64,000 nt of DNA from Acidobacteriota bacterium (lineage in GTDB: Bacteria; Acidobacteriota; Terriglobia; Terriglobales; SCQP01), in contig JAKASR010000018.1 in assembly GCA_021818955.1 (NCBI GenBank), forward strand, positions 1 to 64,000. Reading direction: 5' to 3'. The notes below the pieces were generated by a model. It was not told the origin of the DNA. It saw only the letters and a list, made by a program, of their open reading frames with translations, and did no database searches. A program made the position numbers and the translations under genes. Below, one piece after another: positions 20,511 to 30,028 of this stretch. Positions within the stretch are counted from its first letter, which is position 1. Each line of letters opens with the position of its first letter.

Positions 20511-21497
20511 TTAGAACAGGCGGAAGCTGACACTGATCTGGGCGCGCACGGCTACCGGCTTGCCATTCATCCTTGCGGGTTTAAATCTCCATTGCTTGAC
20601 CGCGAGGATGGCTTTTTGATCCAGTCCCAAGCCCAAGCGTTTGGCGATGGTGATCTGATGCGCCCTGCCGTCGGTTCCGATCGTCACCCAAAGCACGACA
20701 GTGCCCTGGTATTTGGCCTCGCGGGCAGCGTTGGTAAATTCCGGATCCGGATCATAAATTACGACCGGATCAGTTATACCAGCGCCTTCAGAATAAGCTC
20801 CGCCGCCGGTACCGCCGCCTGTGCCCGGGCCATAACCGTTGCCATTGCCGGAACCGATGCCGCCCCCGCGACCACTGCCCATGCCGGCCAAGGAACCGGG
20901 ACCGTTGGAAGGAGCGGTCAATTTGATCGTGGGCTGGCCAAATTGCGGGAGATTCGGCTGCGGCAACACGACATTTTTCTGCACCACAATCGAGGGAGGA
21001 ACGGGCAATTGGGGCTTAATCTTCGGCATTACGGCCATGGGCGGCGCAAGGGCATGACGCAAGCGAATCGGGATTCGGCCACGGCTGGGCGGGCGAATCG
21101 AATGCGTTCCGCCGCCTCCACCCCCACCGATGTGCTTTTTGCCCATCGAAGTAGTGGGTAAAAATATCGGGGTTATCTGAACTACCGATTGAAAAGCCTG
21201 ACCGACCTGACGATGAAAGATCGGCAACATTAAGAGAGCAATAATCAGAAAATGAATTAATAAAGCGCTGACCCGGCTGCCGGCGCGGGTTTTTATGTCT
21301 TCCGGTGTCCAGATGTCCTTAACCGGAACGGGCTCGGATTCAAGCTCCAGCGGGGGCGGAGGGGGCGCAAAACGCGCTTGAATGCTCGTTTTGAGCGAGG
21401 CCCAAAGCGAGGGCGTTTCGATTAAAGGGGAAAATTCCGGCTCCGGCGCAGGGGAGGCTGGAACATCGGGTAACGGTTTGGATTGCAACTCGGGCAA
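20511..21497 (-). CDS. TonB-family energy transducer
   Basis: This 328-residue protein begins at TTG, directly after an in-frame TAA. It has a proline-rich cytosolic N-terminus, one membrane helix (VSALLIHFLIIALLMLPIF, about 78-97), and a long periplasmic linker rich in Pro and then Gly (about residues 125-230). The C-terminal TonB domain is about 238-328 (DPEFTNAAREAKYQGTVVLWVTIGTDG and AILAVKQWRFKPARMNGKPVAV). It should transmit proton-motive force to an outer-membrane receptor. No ExbB/ExbD is nearby. Confidence 0.87.
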   Translation of the reverse strand: MPELQSKPLPDVPASPAPEPEFSPLIETPSLWASLKTSIQARFAPPPPPLELESEPVPVKDIWTPEDIKTRAGSRVSALLIHFLIIALLMLPIFHRQVGQAFQSVVQITPIFLPTTSMGKKHIGGGGGGGTHSIRPPSRGRIPIRLRHALAPPMAVMPKIKPQLPVPPSIVVQKNVVLPQPNLPQFGQPTIKLTAPSNGPGSLAGMGSGRGGGIGSGNGNGYGPGTGGGTGGGAYSEGAGITDPVVIYDPDPEFTNAAREAKYQGTVVLWVTIGTDGRAHQITIAKRLGLGLDQKAILAVKQWRFKPARMNGKPVAVRAQISVSFRLF

Positions 21498-21627
21498 GGG
21501 CTCTTATCAGAAGAAAGAAGATCGGCGCCAGCCAGCCAGCTTGCAGGCTAATGCCCCTCTTACGCTAGGACGCATTTTAGCACGTCCGAGATTCTGAAAT
21601 TTGGAAGGCATATGCTGCTTTGCCATC

Positions 21628-22923
21628 CTATTCCGCCGCTGCATTCTCCTGGGGCAACTGATATACCAATCTACCCCCTACAATTGTAAATATAGCCCTG
21701 CCTTGCAATTCCCAGCCCAGAAAGGGAGTATTCCGGCTCTTAGAGTGCAGGGTTTCGGGACGGCAAATCCATTTTCGGTTGGGGTCGAAGACGGTCAGAT
21801 CGGCCAGACTGCCGAAAGCCAGCCGGACAGGCGGATGCCCGAGCACTGACGCTGGCGAAGACGTAAAAGCTTCCACCATGCGCATTAAAGACAGCCGGCC
21901 GGCGCGCACCAGGGCCAGCGCCAGGGGAAGCGCCGTCTCCAGCCCGATAATGCCGAACGGGGCGCGGGTAAATTCCTGCTGCTTTTCGTGCGCGGCGTGG
22001 GGAGCATGGTCGGTGGCAATGGCCTCAATTACGCCCTCGGCCAGGGCCTGAATCAACGCTTCGCGATCGGCGCGGCTGCGCAAGGGTGGGTTCATTTTGA
22101 AATTCGCTTCATAGTCGCGAATATCCTCATCGCAGAGGGTGAAATGATGCGGCGTGACTTCCGCCGTGGCGCGTACGCCGCGCCGCTTGGCTTCGCGCAG
22201 CAGATTCACCGAAGCGGCGGTAGAGATGTGGGCGATATGCAAATGGGCGCCGGTCTGTTCAGCCAGCAGCAGGTCGCGGCTGACCATGGCGGCTTCGGAA
22301 GCCGCGCTAATGCCCGGAAGCCCGAGTCGGTAAGAAGTGGGGCCTTCGTGCATTACGCCACCGGCGGAGAGCTGCAGATCTTCACAATGCTCGATCACCG
22401 GCATCTGGAAGCGCCCAGCGTACTCCATGGCGCGGCGCAGGCGCTGGCCGTTCGAGACCGGATGCCCGTCGTCGGAAATTGCCACCGCACCGGCGGCGCG
22501 CATGCTACCGATTTCGGCCAAGCGTTCTCCCTGGCTGCCGGCGGTGATGGCGCCGATCGGGAACACGCGGGCGCGGCCAAGTTCGCGCGCGCGCAAGATC
22601 AGGTAAGCGGTGCCCCCGGCATGGTCGTTGACCGGCTGGGTATTGGGCATGGCGCAAATTGCGGTGAATCCGCCCGCGACCGCGGCTTGAGTCCCGCTGG
22701 CAATGTCTTCCTTGTATTCCTGCCCCGGTTCACGAAGATGCGTATGCAGGTCAATAAAGCCCGGAGCGATCACCAGGCCGGTGCAATCTAAAACCCCCGG
22801 CCCTTCCGCCGCAATGCCGGAGCCGGCTTCGCGGATGCGGTCCTCATGAATCACCACGTCGCCGATTTCATCCCGGCCGGAGGCGGGATCGATCAGCCTG
22901 CCGTTTTTCAGAATCAGGCTCAT
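21628..22923 (-). CDS. pyrC: Dihydroorotase
   Basis: This 431-residue type-I dihydroorotase cyclises carbamoyl-aspartate. Metal ligands are visible: His60 and His62 in LHTHLREPG, Asp151 in ISDDGHPV, His179 in VIEHCED, His232 in LHIAHIST, and Asp305 in ATDHAPHA. The start overlaps the pyrB stop by ATGA, so pyrR-pyrB-pyrC form one operon. Confidence 0.97.
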   Translation of the reverse strand: MSLILKNGRLIDPASGRDEIGDVVIHEDRIREAGSGIAAEGPGVLDCTGLVIAPGFIDLHTHLREPGQEYKEDIASGTQAAVAGGFTAICAMPNTQPVNDHAGGTAYLILRARELGRARVFPIGAITAGSQGERLAEIGSMRAAGAVAISDDGHPVSNGQRLRRAMEYAGRFQMPVIEHCEDLQLSAGGVMHEGPTSYRLGLPGISAASEAAMVSRDLLLAEQTGAHLHIAHISTAASVNLLREAKRRGVRATAEVTPHHFTLCDEDIRDYEANFKMNPPLRSRADREALIQALAEGVIEAIATDHAPHAAHEKQQEFTRAPFGIIGLETALPLALALVRAGRLSLMRMVEAFTSSPASVLGHPPVRLAFGSLADLTVFDPNRKWICRPETLHSKSRNTPFLGWELQGRAIFTIVGGRLVYQLPQENAAAE

Positions 22924-23864
22924 CCTTTAGCCATCATGGCGGGAGCGCCCTGCGCCGCAGTTTGACCCAAGAGGCGGTCCAGAACCGCCATGCGAATCAG
23001 CACCCCGTTTTCCACCTGCTCACGAATGACGGATTGGGGAGAGTCGGCCACTTCGGCGCTGATTTCGACGCCGCGGATCATGGGACCGGGATGCATGACC
23101 AGCGCCTGCGGGCTAGCCAGGCGGAGCCGCTCGGGCGTGAGCCCGTATTCACGGGCGTATTCGGCTTCATTGGGGAAAAAGCCGGCCTGCATACGTTCCA
23201 TTTGCAGTCGCAGCACCATGACCGCGTCCACGGCATCGAGCGCGTCTTCCAGACGATACGTGGCCCGCACGCGCGGGCCATAGGCTTCGGCTAAAGCCGG
23301 AGGCAACAGCGTGCGCGGGCCGCAAAGGCGCACGCGCGCGCCTAGTTGCGTCAGTAGAAGCAGATTGGAGCGGGCCACGCGGCTGTGCAGGATATCGCCC
23401 ACGATGGCAATCTCCAGGCCCTCCAGACGCCCGAAATGGCGCCAAAGGGTATAGCCGTCGAGCAAGGCCTGGGTGGGGTGCTCGTGCATGCCATCCCCGG
23501 CATTAATCACGGTGGAATGGACATTGCGCGCGACCAGATGAGGAGCGCCGCTTGCAGCATGGCGTATGACGATCCCATCCACCGCCATCGCCTGCAAGGT
23601 ATAAACCGTATCCAGCAGCGATTCGCCTTTTTCAATGCTGCTCGATTGCGCGGTGACCGAGACGGTTTCCGCGCCCAGGCGGCGGGCGGCTACTTCGAAT
23701 GAGGTTCGGGTGCGGGTCGAGGGTTCGTAAAAAAGCAACAGCAAGCGGCGGCCGGAGAGCCGGCGTTCGGGAGCCTGCTGCTGAAACCGGCGCGCCTGGC
23801 GCAAAATTGCCCAGGCTTCGTCCATTTCCAATCCTTCAATACCCAGCAGGTGCTTCATATTCAC
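22920..23864 (-). CDS. pyrB: Aspartate carbamoyltransferase catalytic subunit
   Basis: This 314-residue protein condenses carbamoyl phosphate with aspartate. STRTRTSFE (49-57) is the carbamoyl-phosphate motif, EKGESLLDT (78-86) is the 80s-type loop and EHPTQALLD (128-136) is characteristic. The length fits a stand-alone trimer, and no pyrI is present. It is preceded by pyrR with a 35-nt gap and is coupled to pyrC. Confidence 0.97.
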   Translation of the reverse strand: MNMKHLLGIEGLEMDEAWAILRQARRFQQQAPERRLSGRRLLLLFYEPSTRTRTSFEVAARRLGAETVSVTAQSSSIEKGESLLDTVYTLQAMAVDGIVIRHAASGAPHLVARNVHSTVINAGDGMHEHPTQALLDGYTLWRHFGRLEGLEIAIVGDILHSRVARSNLLLLTQLGARVRLCGPRTLLPPALAEAYGPRVRATYRLEDALDAVDAVMVLRLQMERMQAGFFPNEAEYAREYGLTPERLRLASPQALVMHPGPMIRGVEISAEVADSPQSVIREQVENGVLIRMAVLDRLLGQTAAQGAPAMMAKG

Positions 23865-23899
23865 ATGCGGGCGAGCAGCTACCGCCAGGCTGACGCCGG

Positions 23900-24463
23900 T
23901 TAGCTGGCTTCGACCAGCAGCACTTTTTCCATGCCGTCGATTTCCTGCAACTTCACTTCGATGATTTCCCGATCGGTGGTTTGCACGTACTTGCCAATAA
24001 ACGAGGCCTCGATGGGGAGTTCGCGGTGGCCGCGGTCAATCAGCACGCAAAGCTGGACGCGTTTAGGGCGGCCATGGTCGAAGATGGCGTCCAGCGCGGC
24101 GCGAGTGGTGCGGCCGGTGTAGAGCACGTCGTCCACCAGCACGACATTTTTTCCCGCCAGCGGCACATCCAACGTCGTGCTATTCAGGACCGGTTTCTGG
24201 TCGACGGTGGAGAGGTCGTCGCGATAAAAGGTGATGTCGAGCTCGCCCACCGGAACCGGGCGGGATTCGATGCGCGAGGTCAGCGTGCCCAGGCGTTGGG
24301 CCAGGGGCAGGCCCCGGCGGCGAATGCCGACCAGGACCAGATTTTCGGCGCCATTGTTTTTTTCCACAATCTCATGCGCCAGACGCACCAGCGTGCGCTC
24401 GATCTCGGAGGCCGACATCAATTGCGCTTTTTGATGGAGGGTGGGTTTTTCCGCAGAAGCCAT
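23900..24463 (-). CDS. pyrR: PyrR bifunctional regulator and uracil phosphoribosyltransferase
   Basis: The start at 24463 (MASAEKPTLHQKAQLMSASE) is chosen for the GAGG just upstream and for the normal family length of about 180 residues. The product has 187 residues with LVGIRRRGLPLAQRL, DITFYRDDLS and the PRPP motif NVVLVDDVLYTGRTTRAA (106-123). PyrR senses UMP/UTP and PRPP and attenuates pyr transcripts by binding RNA; some members also make UMP. I could not identify a clear PyrR-binding loop in the 95 nt before the gene. It leads the pyrR-pyrB-pyrC operon. Confidence 0.95.
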   Translation of the reverse strand: MASAEKPTLHQKAQLMSASEIERTLVRLAHEIVEKNNGAENLVLVGIRRRGLPLAQRLGTLTSRIESRPVPVGELDITFYRDDLSTVDQKPVLNSTTLDVPLAGKNVVLVDDVLYTGRTTRAALDAIFDHGRPKRVQLCVLIDRGHRELPIEASFIGKYVQTTDREIIEVKLQEIDGMEKVLLVEAS

Positions 24464-24558
24464 GGGCGACCTCATGATAGCAAAAGGTTGGGCAAGCATA
24501 GCCGTGACCACAATCACGTGAGCGGCTGGAACTATTTTACCCCGGCCGAGCGGGAGGC

Positions 24559-26139
24559 TCAGCGCTGCACCAATTCGCGTTCCGGGTCCGGCTTTTTCAC
24601 GCGCAGACGAGCCGTAAATGCCGGATGCCGGGCTGCAAGCGCCTGGAACATTTCCCAAGCGGTTTCGCGATAAGAAAAATGTCCGCCGGGAGCGGTGCGC
24701 AGCTCAACCAGGTAAGCCGCCTCGGCGGCATCCATTTTAAAGAGCGTGCGTTTGCGGTAGGCGAGCGAGATCAGATAAGGGGCCGCGGCCGGGGGCAACT
24801 CCGAAGCCGCCTGCCGCGCCTTCGCCAAGGCGGCATGATAATCCGCCTCGGCGCCACAGCCCGCCAGAGGCGCGGGCGTATCATAGCCGTGGCGAAAACT
24901 GGCGGGCTGATGGATCTGCACGCAGCGGCGATGTCGATGCAGATCGCGGAAGCCGCCCAAATCCATGAAAATATCGAAAATGAAGCTATAACCGGAGCGC
25001 CATTCGCGCGCCAGTTCGTCATGCGCGCCCCGCCGGCGCAAGCCGGTTTCGAGAATTTCCGCGCGCCGGCATGCATCCAGCCCAGAGATGATATCGGCGA
25101 TTTGGGCATAAGGGTGATCGCAAGCGCCATAAAGCAGGGTAGCGGCGATTTCGATTTCCCAACTGGCGGGCTCCAGCAGAGTGACACGGGGGGCGGGGCG
25201 GGGCTCGGCGCCGGCAAGCAGCTCCGCGGCCAATTGCCGCAGTTCGCGGCGGGATTCGATCAGGTAAGGACTGGGCTCGGCGTACTTGACCAGGGTGGGC
25301 AAGGTCGCCGCCGGCCGGGCCGAATCTTCCAACTCCGCGGCGAGCTCATCCTCGCCGCTCCGGCGCAGTGCCGCCGCGGCCTGGCTCAGCCGCTCCCGGC
25401 GCGGATCGTAGGCGGCGCCGGCGCCAGCGCGCTTGAGCGCATTGCCCAGCTCGCGGACTTCCTCGTATTCGGAAGACAGCAAACGGGAAATCTGCGCTTC
25501 CAGCGTGCGCGCGCTCACGATCTGGCCCAGGCTGGTCAGCGTGGCTAGGGGCAGCAAATAGCGCGCGACATCGAATGCCCGTGCCCGCATCGCGCGCTCG
25601 AAACGGTCTTTCTCCATTTCTTGCGGGCACGTCATACGCGCACAGTAGTCGCGCCAGACTTTCTCCGTGACGGAATGATAGGCAGCGAAAAGCGCGTCCA
25701 GGGCGGACTCATAGAGGGCGCGCGGCGCGGGCGAGAGTCCTGCCGGAACATACCAGTCGCCACTGCGGAAATTTTGATAACGGGTGGAGCGTTCCTGGCC
25801 GTCCCAGCGGCTTTCATCCGCCACTTCGATGGCGGCCAACAGCGATAAGCGCTCAATGGCGAAAGCGACATGCGCCAAATCGGCGATGGAGCGGTGTCCA
25901 TATTGAAAATAAAAAGTGTTGAGGAACTTTTCGGCTTTTTGGCTGTTGATTTCACGCAAACTCTCGCGCAGGGAAAGCGCCGAGCGGCTGTAACGGGCCA
26001 GCGCATAAGCGACGAGTTCCGGCTCTACGCCCGAGAGCGCAAACACGCGCGCGCCCGCAGCTTCCAAATCCAGCCGAGGGGAAGCCGGTGCGGCTGGGTT
26101 GGGCGGAGGAGTGAGGGAATGGGGATTATCGGACGGCAT
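24559..26139 (-). CDS. thyX: Double-length ThyX-family protein (FAD-dependent thymidylate synthase)
   Basis: Classic ThyX has about 220-250 residues; this protein has 526 and contains two ThyX-like halves. Half one (about 60-240) keeps the late part of the flavin motif, ERSTRYQ (116-122), but the RHR position reads DES. Half two (about 325-520) has FRDLHRHRRCVQIHQ with RHR at 402-404 and ends in HFSYRETAWEMFQAL. The enzyme would methylate dUMP with methylenetetrahydrofolate and FADH2. Whether the fused form does so alone is inference. It sits upstream of pyrR on the same strand and only 25 nt from the divergent rsmB. Confidence 0.8.
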   Translation of the reverse strand: MPSDNPHSLTPPPNPAAPASPRLDLEAAGARVFALSGVEPELVAYALARYSRSALSLRESLREINSQKAEKFLNTFYFQYGHRSIADLAHVAFAIERLSLLAAIEVADESRWDGQERSTRYQNFRSGDWYVPAGLSPAPRALYESALDALFAAYHSVTEKVWRDYCARMTCPQEMEKDRFERAMRARAFDVARYLLPLATLTSLGQIVSARTLEAQISRLLSSEYEEVRELGNALKRAGAGAAYDPRRERLSQAAAALRRSGEDELAAELEDSARPAATLPTLVKYAEPSPYLIESRRELRQLAAELLAGAEPRPAPRVTLLEPASWEIEIAATLLYGACDHPYAQIADIISGLDACRRAEILETGLRRRGAHDELAREWRSGYSFIFDIFMDLGGFRDLHRHRRCVQIHQPASFRHGYDTPAPLAGCGAEADYHAALAKARQAASELPPAAAPYLISLAYRKRTLFKMDAAEAAYLVELRTAPGGHFSYRETAWEMFQALAARHPAFTARLRVKKPDPERELVQR

Positions 26140-26164
26140 CGGAATCAGCCCCTTAGTATAAATT

Positions 26165-27577
26165 ATGGCCGCTCCTTCCCCAGCCCGCCGCGCCGCGGCG
26201 GAAATTCTGCTGGCGGTGGAAGCTCGCGAGGCCTGGGCCAGCGAACTGCTGCGCTCTCGCGCCAGCGGGCTTTCCGCCGCTGACCGGGCTTTGACTTCGG
26301 AACTGGTGCTGGGATCGCTACGCCGGCAGGGCTGGCTGGATCATGTGCTGACGCCGATTCTGGCGCGCCGGGGACATAACCTGCTCCGGCTGGATGCGGG
26401 CTTGCGGATGACCTTGCGGCTGGGTCTGTACCAATTGATCTGGCTGGAGCGTATCCCGGCCGCGGTGGCGGTAGATCAGAGTGTAGGCCTGGCGCGCGCA
26501 CTGCGCCTAAGCTCCGGCGCCGGCCTGATCAATGCTGTTTTGCGTGCCGCGCTGCGTTTACCTGAACTGCGCGCTGGGCGCGAGCTGCGAGCTTTTCCGC
26601 CGGATTGGAAACAGGCGGAATTCCTGGCCCGGCTTTCGCACCCGGAATGGTTGTTGCGCCGATGGCGCGCGCGCTGGGGCGATGCCGCCGCGCTGGAGAT
26701 CGCCGCCTATGGCGATACCGCTCCAGCGCTGCATTTATGCGTGCACCCGCAGCTCGATTCCGGCGAGGTACAGGCCGAGCTTGCCAGCGAACGGATAGAG
26801 ACCGAGCCGTTGTGGCTGCGTGGCGCCTTGCGGGTACAAAGCGGGGATCCCACCGCCAGCGACTGCTTCCGCCGGCGGAGGGTATGGATTCAGGCTGCCG
26901 GCTCGCAATTCATGGCTTGGCTGTTGCTGGCAGCGGGCGCCCCGGCGGTTAGCAGCCAAATATCTGCCCAAGCCCTGCCCTGGATCGCCGATGCCTGCGC
27001 CGCGCCCGGCGGCAAAGCGGCTATACTGGCCGCTCAAAACGGCCCGCTGCTGGCGCTCGAATTGCATCCCCGCCGGGCCGCTAACATGCGTCGCCGCTTT
27101 CCCGCGGCTGGATGGCCGGGTCTGCACCTGGCCGCCGCCGATGCCGCGCGCGACTGGCCCGCCGCCGCACCTTTTTCGCGCATTCTATTGGACGCTCCCT
27201 GCACCGGCACGGGAACGCTGGCGCGTAATCCCGAACTGCGCTGGCGGCTGTCAGCTTCCGATCCGGAACGCTTGGCCGTGACGCAAGCGGCCTTGCTCGG
27301 ATCCTCACTCCGCCAAGCCGCGCCGGCGGCGCGTTTGCTCTACAGCGTCTGCTCGCTGGAAGGGGAAGAGGGTGAAGGCGTGCTGGAGCGCGTCTTGGAC
27401 ACCGCGCCCGGCTGGATGCCGAGCCCGTTTGAGACCGTGCTGGAGCGCATGCATGCCGGCGGGCGCATTCTTACAACGCCAGCCGAACTGCGCCTCGTGG
27501 GCCCGAATTTGATCCTGTTACCCGGGCCGGAAAGCGGGGGCGGTTTCTTTGCCGCCCTACTGTCGCGCGGGGTATGA
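26165..27577 (+). CDS. rsmB: 16S rRNA (cytosine-967-C5)-methyltransferase
   Basis: This 470-residue protein has an N-terminal NusB-like helical domain (RRAAAEILLAVEAREAWASE through about residue 145) and a C-terminal Rossmann methyltransferase domain. SAM-binding residues lie in IADACAAPGGKAAILAA. The two Cys of the RNA m5C mechanism are Cys346 in LLDAPCTGTGTL and Cys396 in LLYSVCSLEGEEGE. It modifies 16S rRNA before 30S assembly. It is divergent from thyX and ends just before a strong terminator hairpin. Confidence 0.94.
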   Translation: MAAPSPARRAAAEILLAVEAREAWASELLRSRASGLSAADRALTSELVLGSLRRQGWLDHVLTPILARRGHNLLRLDAGLRMTLRLGLYQLIWLERIPAAVAVDQSVGLARALRLSSGAGLINAVLRAALRLPELRAGRELRAFPPDWKQAEFLARLSHPEWLLRRWRARWGDAAALEIAAYGDTAPALHLCVHPQLDSGEVQAELASERIETEPLWLRGALRVQSGDPTASDCFRRRRVWIQAAGSQFMAWLLLAAGAPAVSSQISAQALPWIADACAAPGGKAAILAAQNGPLLALELHPRRAANMRRRFPAAGWPGLHLAAADAARDWPAAAPFSRILLDAPCTGTGTLARNPELRWRLSASDPERLAVTQAALLGSSLRQAAPAARLLYSVCSLEGEEGEGVLERVLDTAPGWMPSPFETVLERMHAGGRILTTPAELRLVGPNLILLPGPESGGGFFAALLSRGV

Positions 27578-27583
27578 AGAAAT

Positions 27584-27620
27584 AAGCCGCCCGGCGATAT
27601 GCGCGCCGGGCGGCTTGTTT
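27584..27620. terminator. Bidirectional intrinsic terminator between convergent genes
   Basis: A 13-bp perfect stem, AAGCCGCCCGGCG (27584-27596) and CGCCGGGCGGCTT (27604-27616), has a 7-nt loop. GTTT follows on the + strand, and the - strand reads ATTTCTTC. It is placed to end both rsmB and the BON-domain gene. Confidence 0.8.
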
Positions 27621-27637
27621 GAAGCGACAAAAGAGGC

Positions 27638-29560
27638 TTAATTCAACGCAGGCGGAGGGTTCTGCGTAGCGCCATTGTTTAATTCCTGCACCTTGATGCG
27701 GTTTTTGACTTTCAAACCCTGCGCATTCTGGCGGGCGATTTTGCCGGCCCGTTTTTTATCCTTGTGACTGCTTACAGTGCCGGTCAGTTCCACGCGGTTG
27801 CCAGTGACCGAGACCATTACATTGCTCAAGGCGGGATCGGCCTGGAACTGGTTTTGTATTTGGGTCTGGACGTTGCTGTTGGCGCTGGGTTGAGTTCCAG
27901 CCTGCGACTGACCCATCTGACCGCTTTGGCTACTAGACGGGTTGGCCTGCTGGTTTTGTGAGGCGGAAGGATTACTGCCGGGGTTCTGTTCGTTCTGTTC
28001 TTCCGAACCGCTTTGCCCCGGAGTGGCCGTTTGGGTTTGTGTATTCGTGCCGCTCATGCTACCCGACTGAGTCGATTGCGAGCTGGTAGCGCTCGATTGC
28101 GACTGGGAGGAAGGGTAAGGCGGCTGCTGCGAAGGAGTTGCGCCCGGCTGGCTCTGTTCCGAAGGCGAAGCTTGCGGATTCGCGGAGCTGCTGGAGGCAC
28201 AAGGGCAAGTACTGGAGCTTCCGCTCACGCCCGGCGTGGCGCTAGCCGAGGCGGATGCGCTCGGGTTGGCGCCGCTGGTTGCATTGGAGCTCACGGTGAT
28301 GTTATTGACCACATTCGTCACGCCCGAGACGGATTGCGCCACTGACTGCGCTTGTTCTTTCGCTTCTTCGGTGGGAACCGTACCGGAGAGCGTCACCGTG
28401 CCGCTATTATCAACCGTGGCATTGATCGGGTATTGAGCGAGTTGGGAATTTGACTGAATGTTCTGCATCACCTGGTTTTGAACGGTGACGTTATTTTGAA
28501 CATTGTTGGCGGTGTTGTTGTTGATGGTGGTTCCCGCCTGGCCAGCCTGATTCCCGGAAGATTGGCTCGAGGCTCCGGTCGATGACGGGCTTGCGGCCCC
28601 GGTTGAAGAGCTGCTGGGATTGGAGCTGGGCGGCATAGCCTGCCCACTCTGCCCGCTCGTAGCCGTGGAAGAGGAGCTGGACGGTTGCTGCATCGGTTGC
28701 GCGCTGGCGTTGACCTTCATGTGGTTATCCACCTTGGTCACGCCGGTGATGGATTTTACCAGCCGAGTCGCCCGCTTCTTGTCCGCTTTGCTGGGGACGG
28801 TGCCGTGGAGGGTGACTTTGCCCTTGCTATTCACGCTGGCGGTAATCGCATATTGCGACAACTCGGCATCGGAACTCAAGGCTTGAGTTACCTGGGTTTG
28901 CAGGCTGCTACCCATGCCGGCTTGCCCGGAGGGATTGCCGGCCACGGTTTGGCCCTGATTCTGATTCTGTTCGCCCGGAGTTTCGGTGGGTGTACTGGTG
29001 CCGCTTTGAGATTGCCCGGCGGACTGCGGTTGAGTCGAACTATTACTCTGCCCGCTAGGCGGCTGCTCGCCGGTATTGCCCGGCGTGGCTTGATTTTGGG
29101 ATTCACCCGCAGTCGAAGCCGCTGCGCCATTGCCGCTGCTCGCGCCGCTCACCGTGATCTGATTGCTGACGCTGACCACGCCAGCCACGCTGTCGGCAAC
29201 TTGCTCGGCATGCTGTTTGGCGGACTTATTCGGTACGCTGCCTTGGAGCGTCACCTGGCCATTGCTTACTGACGCGGTGATGCCGGCATTTTGCAGTTGC
29301 GGATCGGAATTGATCGCGTTTTGAACCTGTTGCTGAATCTGCGAGTCGCTCAACGCGGGTTGCTGTGGTTGCATCCCGCTTGGACTAGCTGATTCCGCCC
29401 CGGATTGGCTGCCCGATGGCGAAGTCGCCGATGGGGCGGTTGGCGAGGGCGTATTCGGCTGGTTTGGTTGAGTCGAGGGCTGCTGGGCCAGCATGAGGCC
29501 GCCTTGCAGTCCAAGCGCCACCGCCAGAATCGCCCATCGGTTTGCACTTGAAAACTTCAT
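27638..29560 (-). CDS. Exported protein with four BON domains and Ser/Gln/Pro linkers
   Basis: This 640-residue protein has a signal peptide (AILAVALGLQGGLMLAQ). Four BON domains lie at about residues 70-139, 220-285, 355-420 and 565-630, each with the pattern ITASVSNGQVTLQGSVPN then VAGVVSVSNQITV. Between them are 70-150-residue low-complexity linkers of Ser, Gln, Pro, Gly and Asn. BON domains bind membranes or other envelope molecules (as in OsmY). The array may bridge envelope surfaces, but that is inference. The repetitive linkers make its length prone to change by slippage. Confidence 0.87.
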   Translation of the reverse strand: MKFSSANRWAILAVALGLQGGLMLAQQPSTQPNQPNTPSPTAPSATSPSGSQSGAESASPSGMQPQQPALSDSQIQQQVQNAINSDPQLQNAGITASVSNGQVTLQGSVPNKSAKQHAEQVADSVAGVVSVSNQITVSGASSGNGAAASTAGESQNQATPGNTGEQPPSGQSNSSTQPQSAGQSQSGTSTPTETPGEQNQNQGQTVAGNPSGQAGMGSSLQTQVTQALSSDAELSQYAITASVNSKGKVTLHGTVPSKADKKRATRLVKSITGVTKVDNHMKVNASAQPMQQPSSSSSTATSGQSGQAMPPSSNPSSSSTGAASPSSTGASSQSSGNQAGQAGTTINNNTANNVQNNVTVQNQVMQNIQSNSQLAQYPINATVDNSGTVTLSGTVPTEEAKEQAQSVAQSVSGVTNVVNNITVSSNATSGANPSASASASATPGVSGSSSTCPCASSSSANPQASPSEQSQPGATPSQQPPYPSSQSQSSATSSQSTQSGSMSGTNTQTQTATPGQSGSEEQNEQNPGSNPSASQNQQANPSSSQSGQMGQSQAGTQPSANSNVQTQIQNQFQADPALSNVMVSVTGNRVELTGTVSSHKDKKRAGKIARQNAQGLKVKNRIKVQELNNGATQNPPPALN

Positions 29561-30028
29561 ACTCCCCCCTGCAAAAACGAACGAGTTTAAGCGTCCAGCG
29601 CCAAGCTGGACACGAAGTCCCTGCGCTTGGGCCTACGCCTTTGTCTTGTTCGAATGCCATCTGGCCGCGAATGAGTTGTCCATCTTCCAAGCACGTCGCC
29701 AAGCTGAATGAGAAAAAGGCCAGGCAATATGGAATGGGCGGGCACTGACCAAGGGAATGACCCTAGCGGGATGACGCTGGGAGTACAGGGTAACCCCTGC
29801 CTGCAGGGGCAGTATTCATCCCCTCCACCCATCTCGGCTGAGTGCGATAGTAGGGGCATGAAGTTGCTGTTTCCATGAAGTTGTTGTTTATTTGTAAGCA
29901 CATCCCGCAAAAAGGCCCATGGATTATTGATGAATTCTGGAATCTTGGGCAAGTGACTCGCTTCCCCTAACAGAAACTCTGGTTTATGATGCTTCCATCG
30001 CTTTGCCGCTTCGCGCACCGGCATAAAG
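29561..30028. other. Intergenic region between divergent genes, no supported gene
   Basis: The 468 nt separate the BON-domain gene from the cyclic-di-GMP protein gene. I see a short perfect hairpin at 29794-29809 (CCCCTGC, two-base loop, GCAGGGG) but no T-tract. Promoters for both flanking genes are expected here, though no hexamers stand out. A 145-codon minus-strand open frame is present but has no recognisable features. Confidence 0.5.

Noticed and set aside
20511..21497. TonB-like gene as part of the pyr operon
   Set aside because: It is on the same strand but 130 nt downstream of pyrC and unrelated in function; no evidence for joint control.
29587..30024. 145-codon minus-strand frame between the BON gene and the cyclic-di-GMP gene
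   Set aside because: It has no recognisable motif or ribosome-binding site, and it fills the only space available for two divergent promoters.
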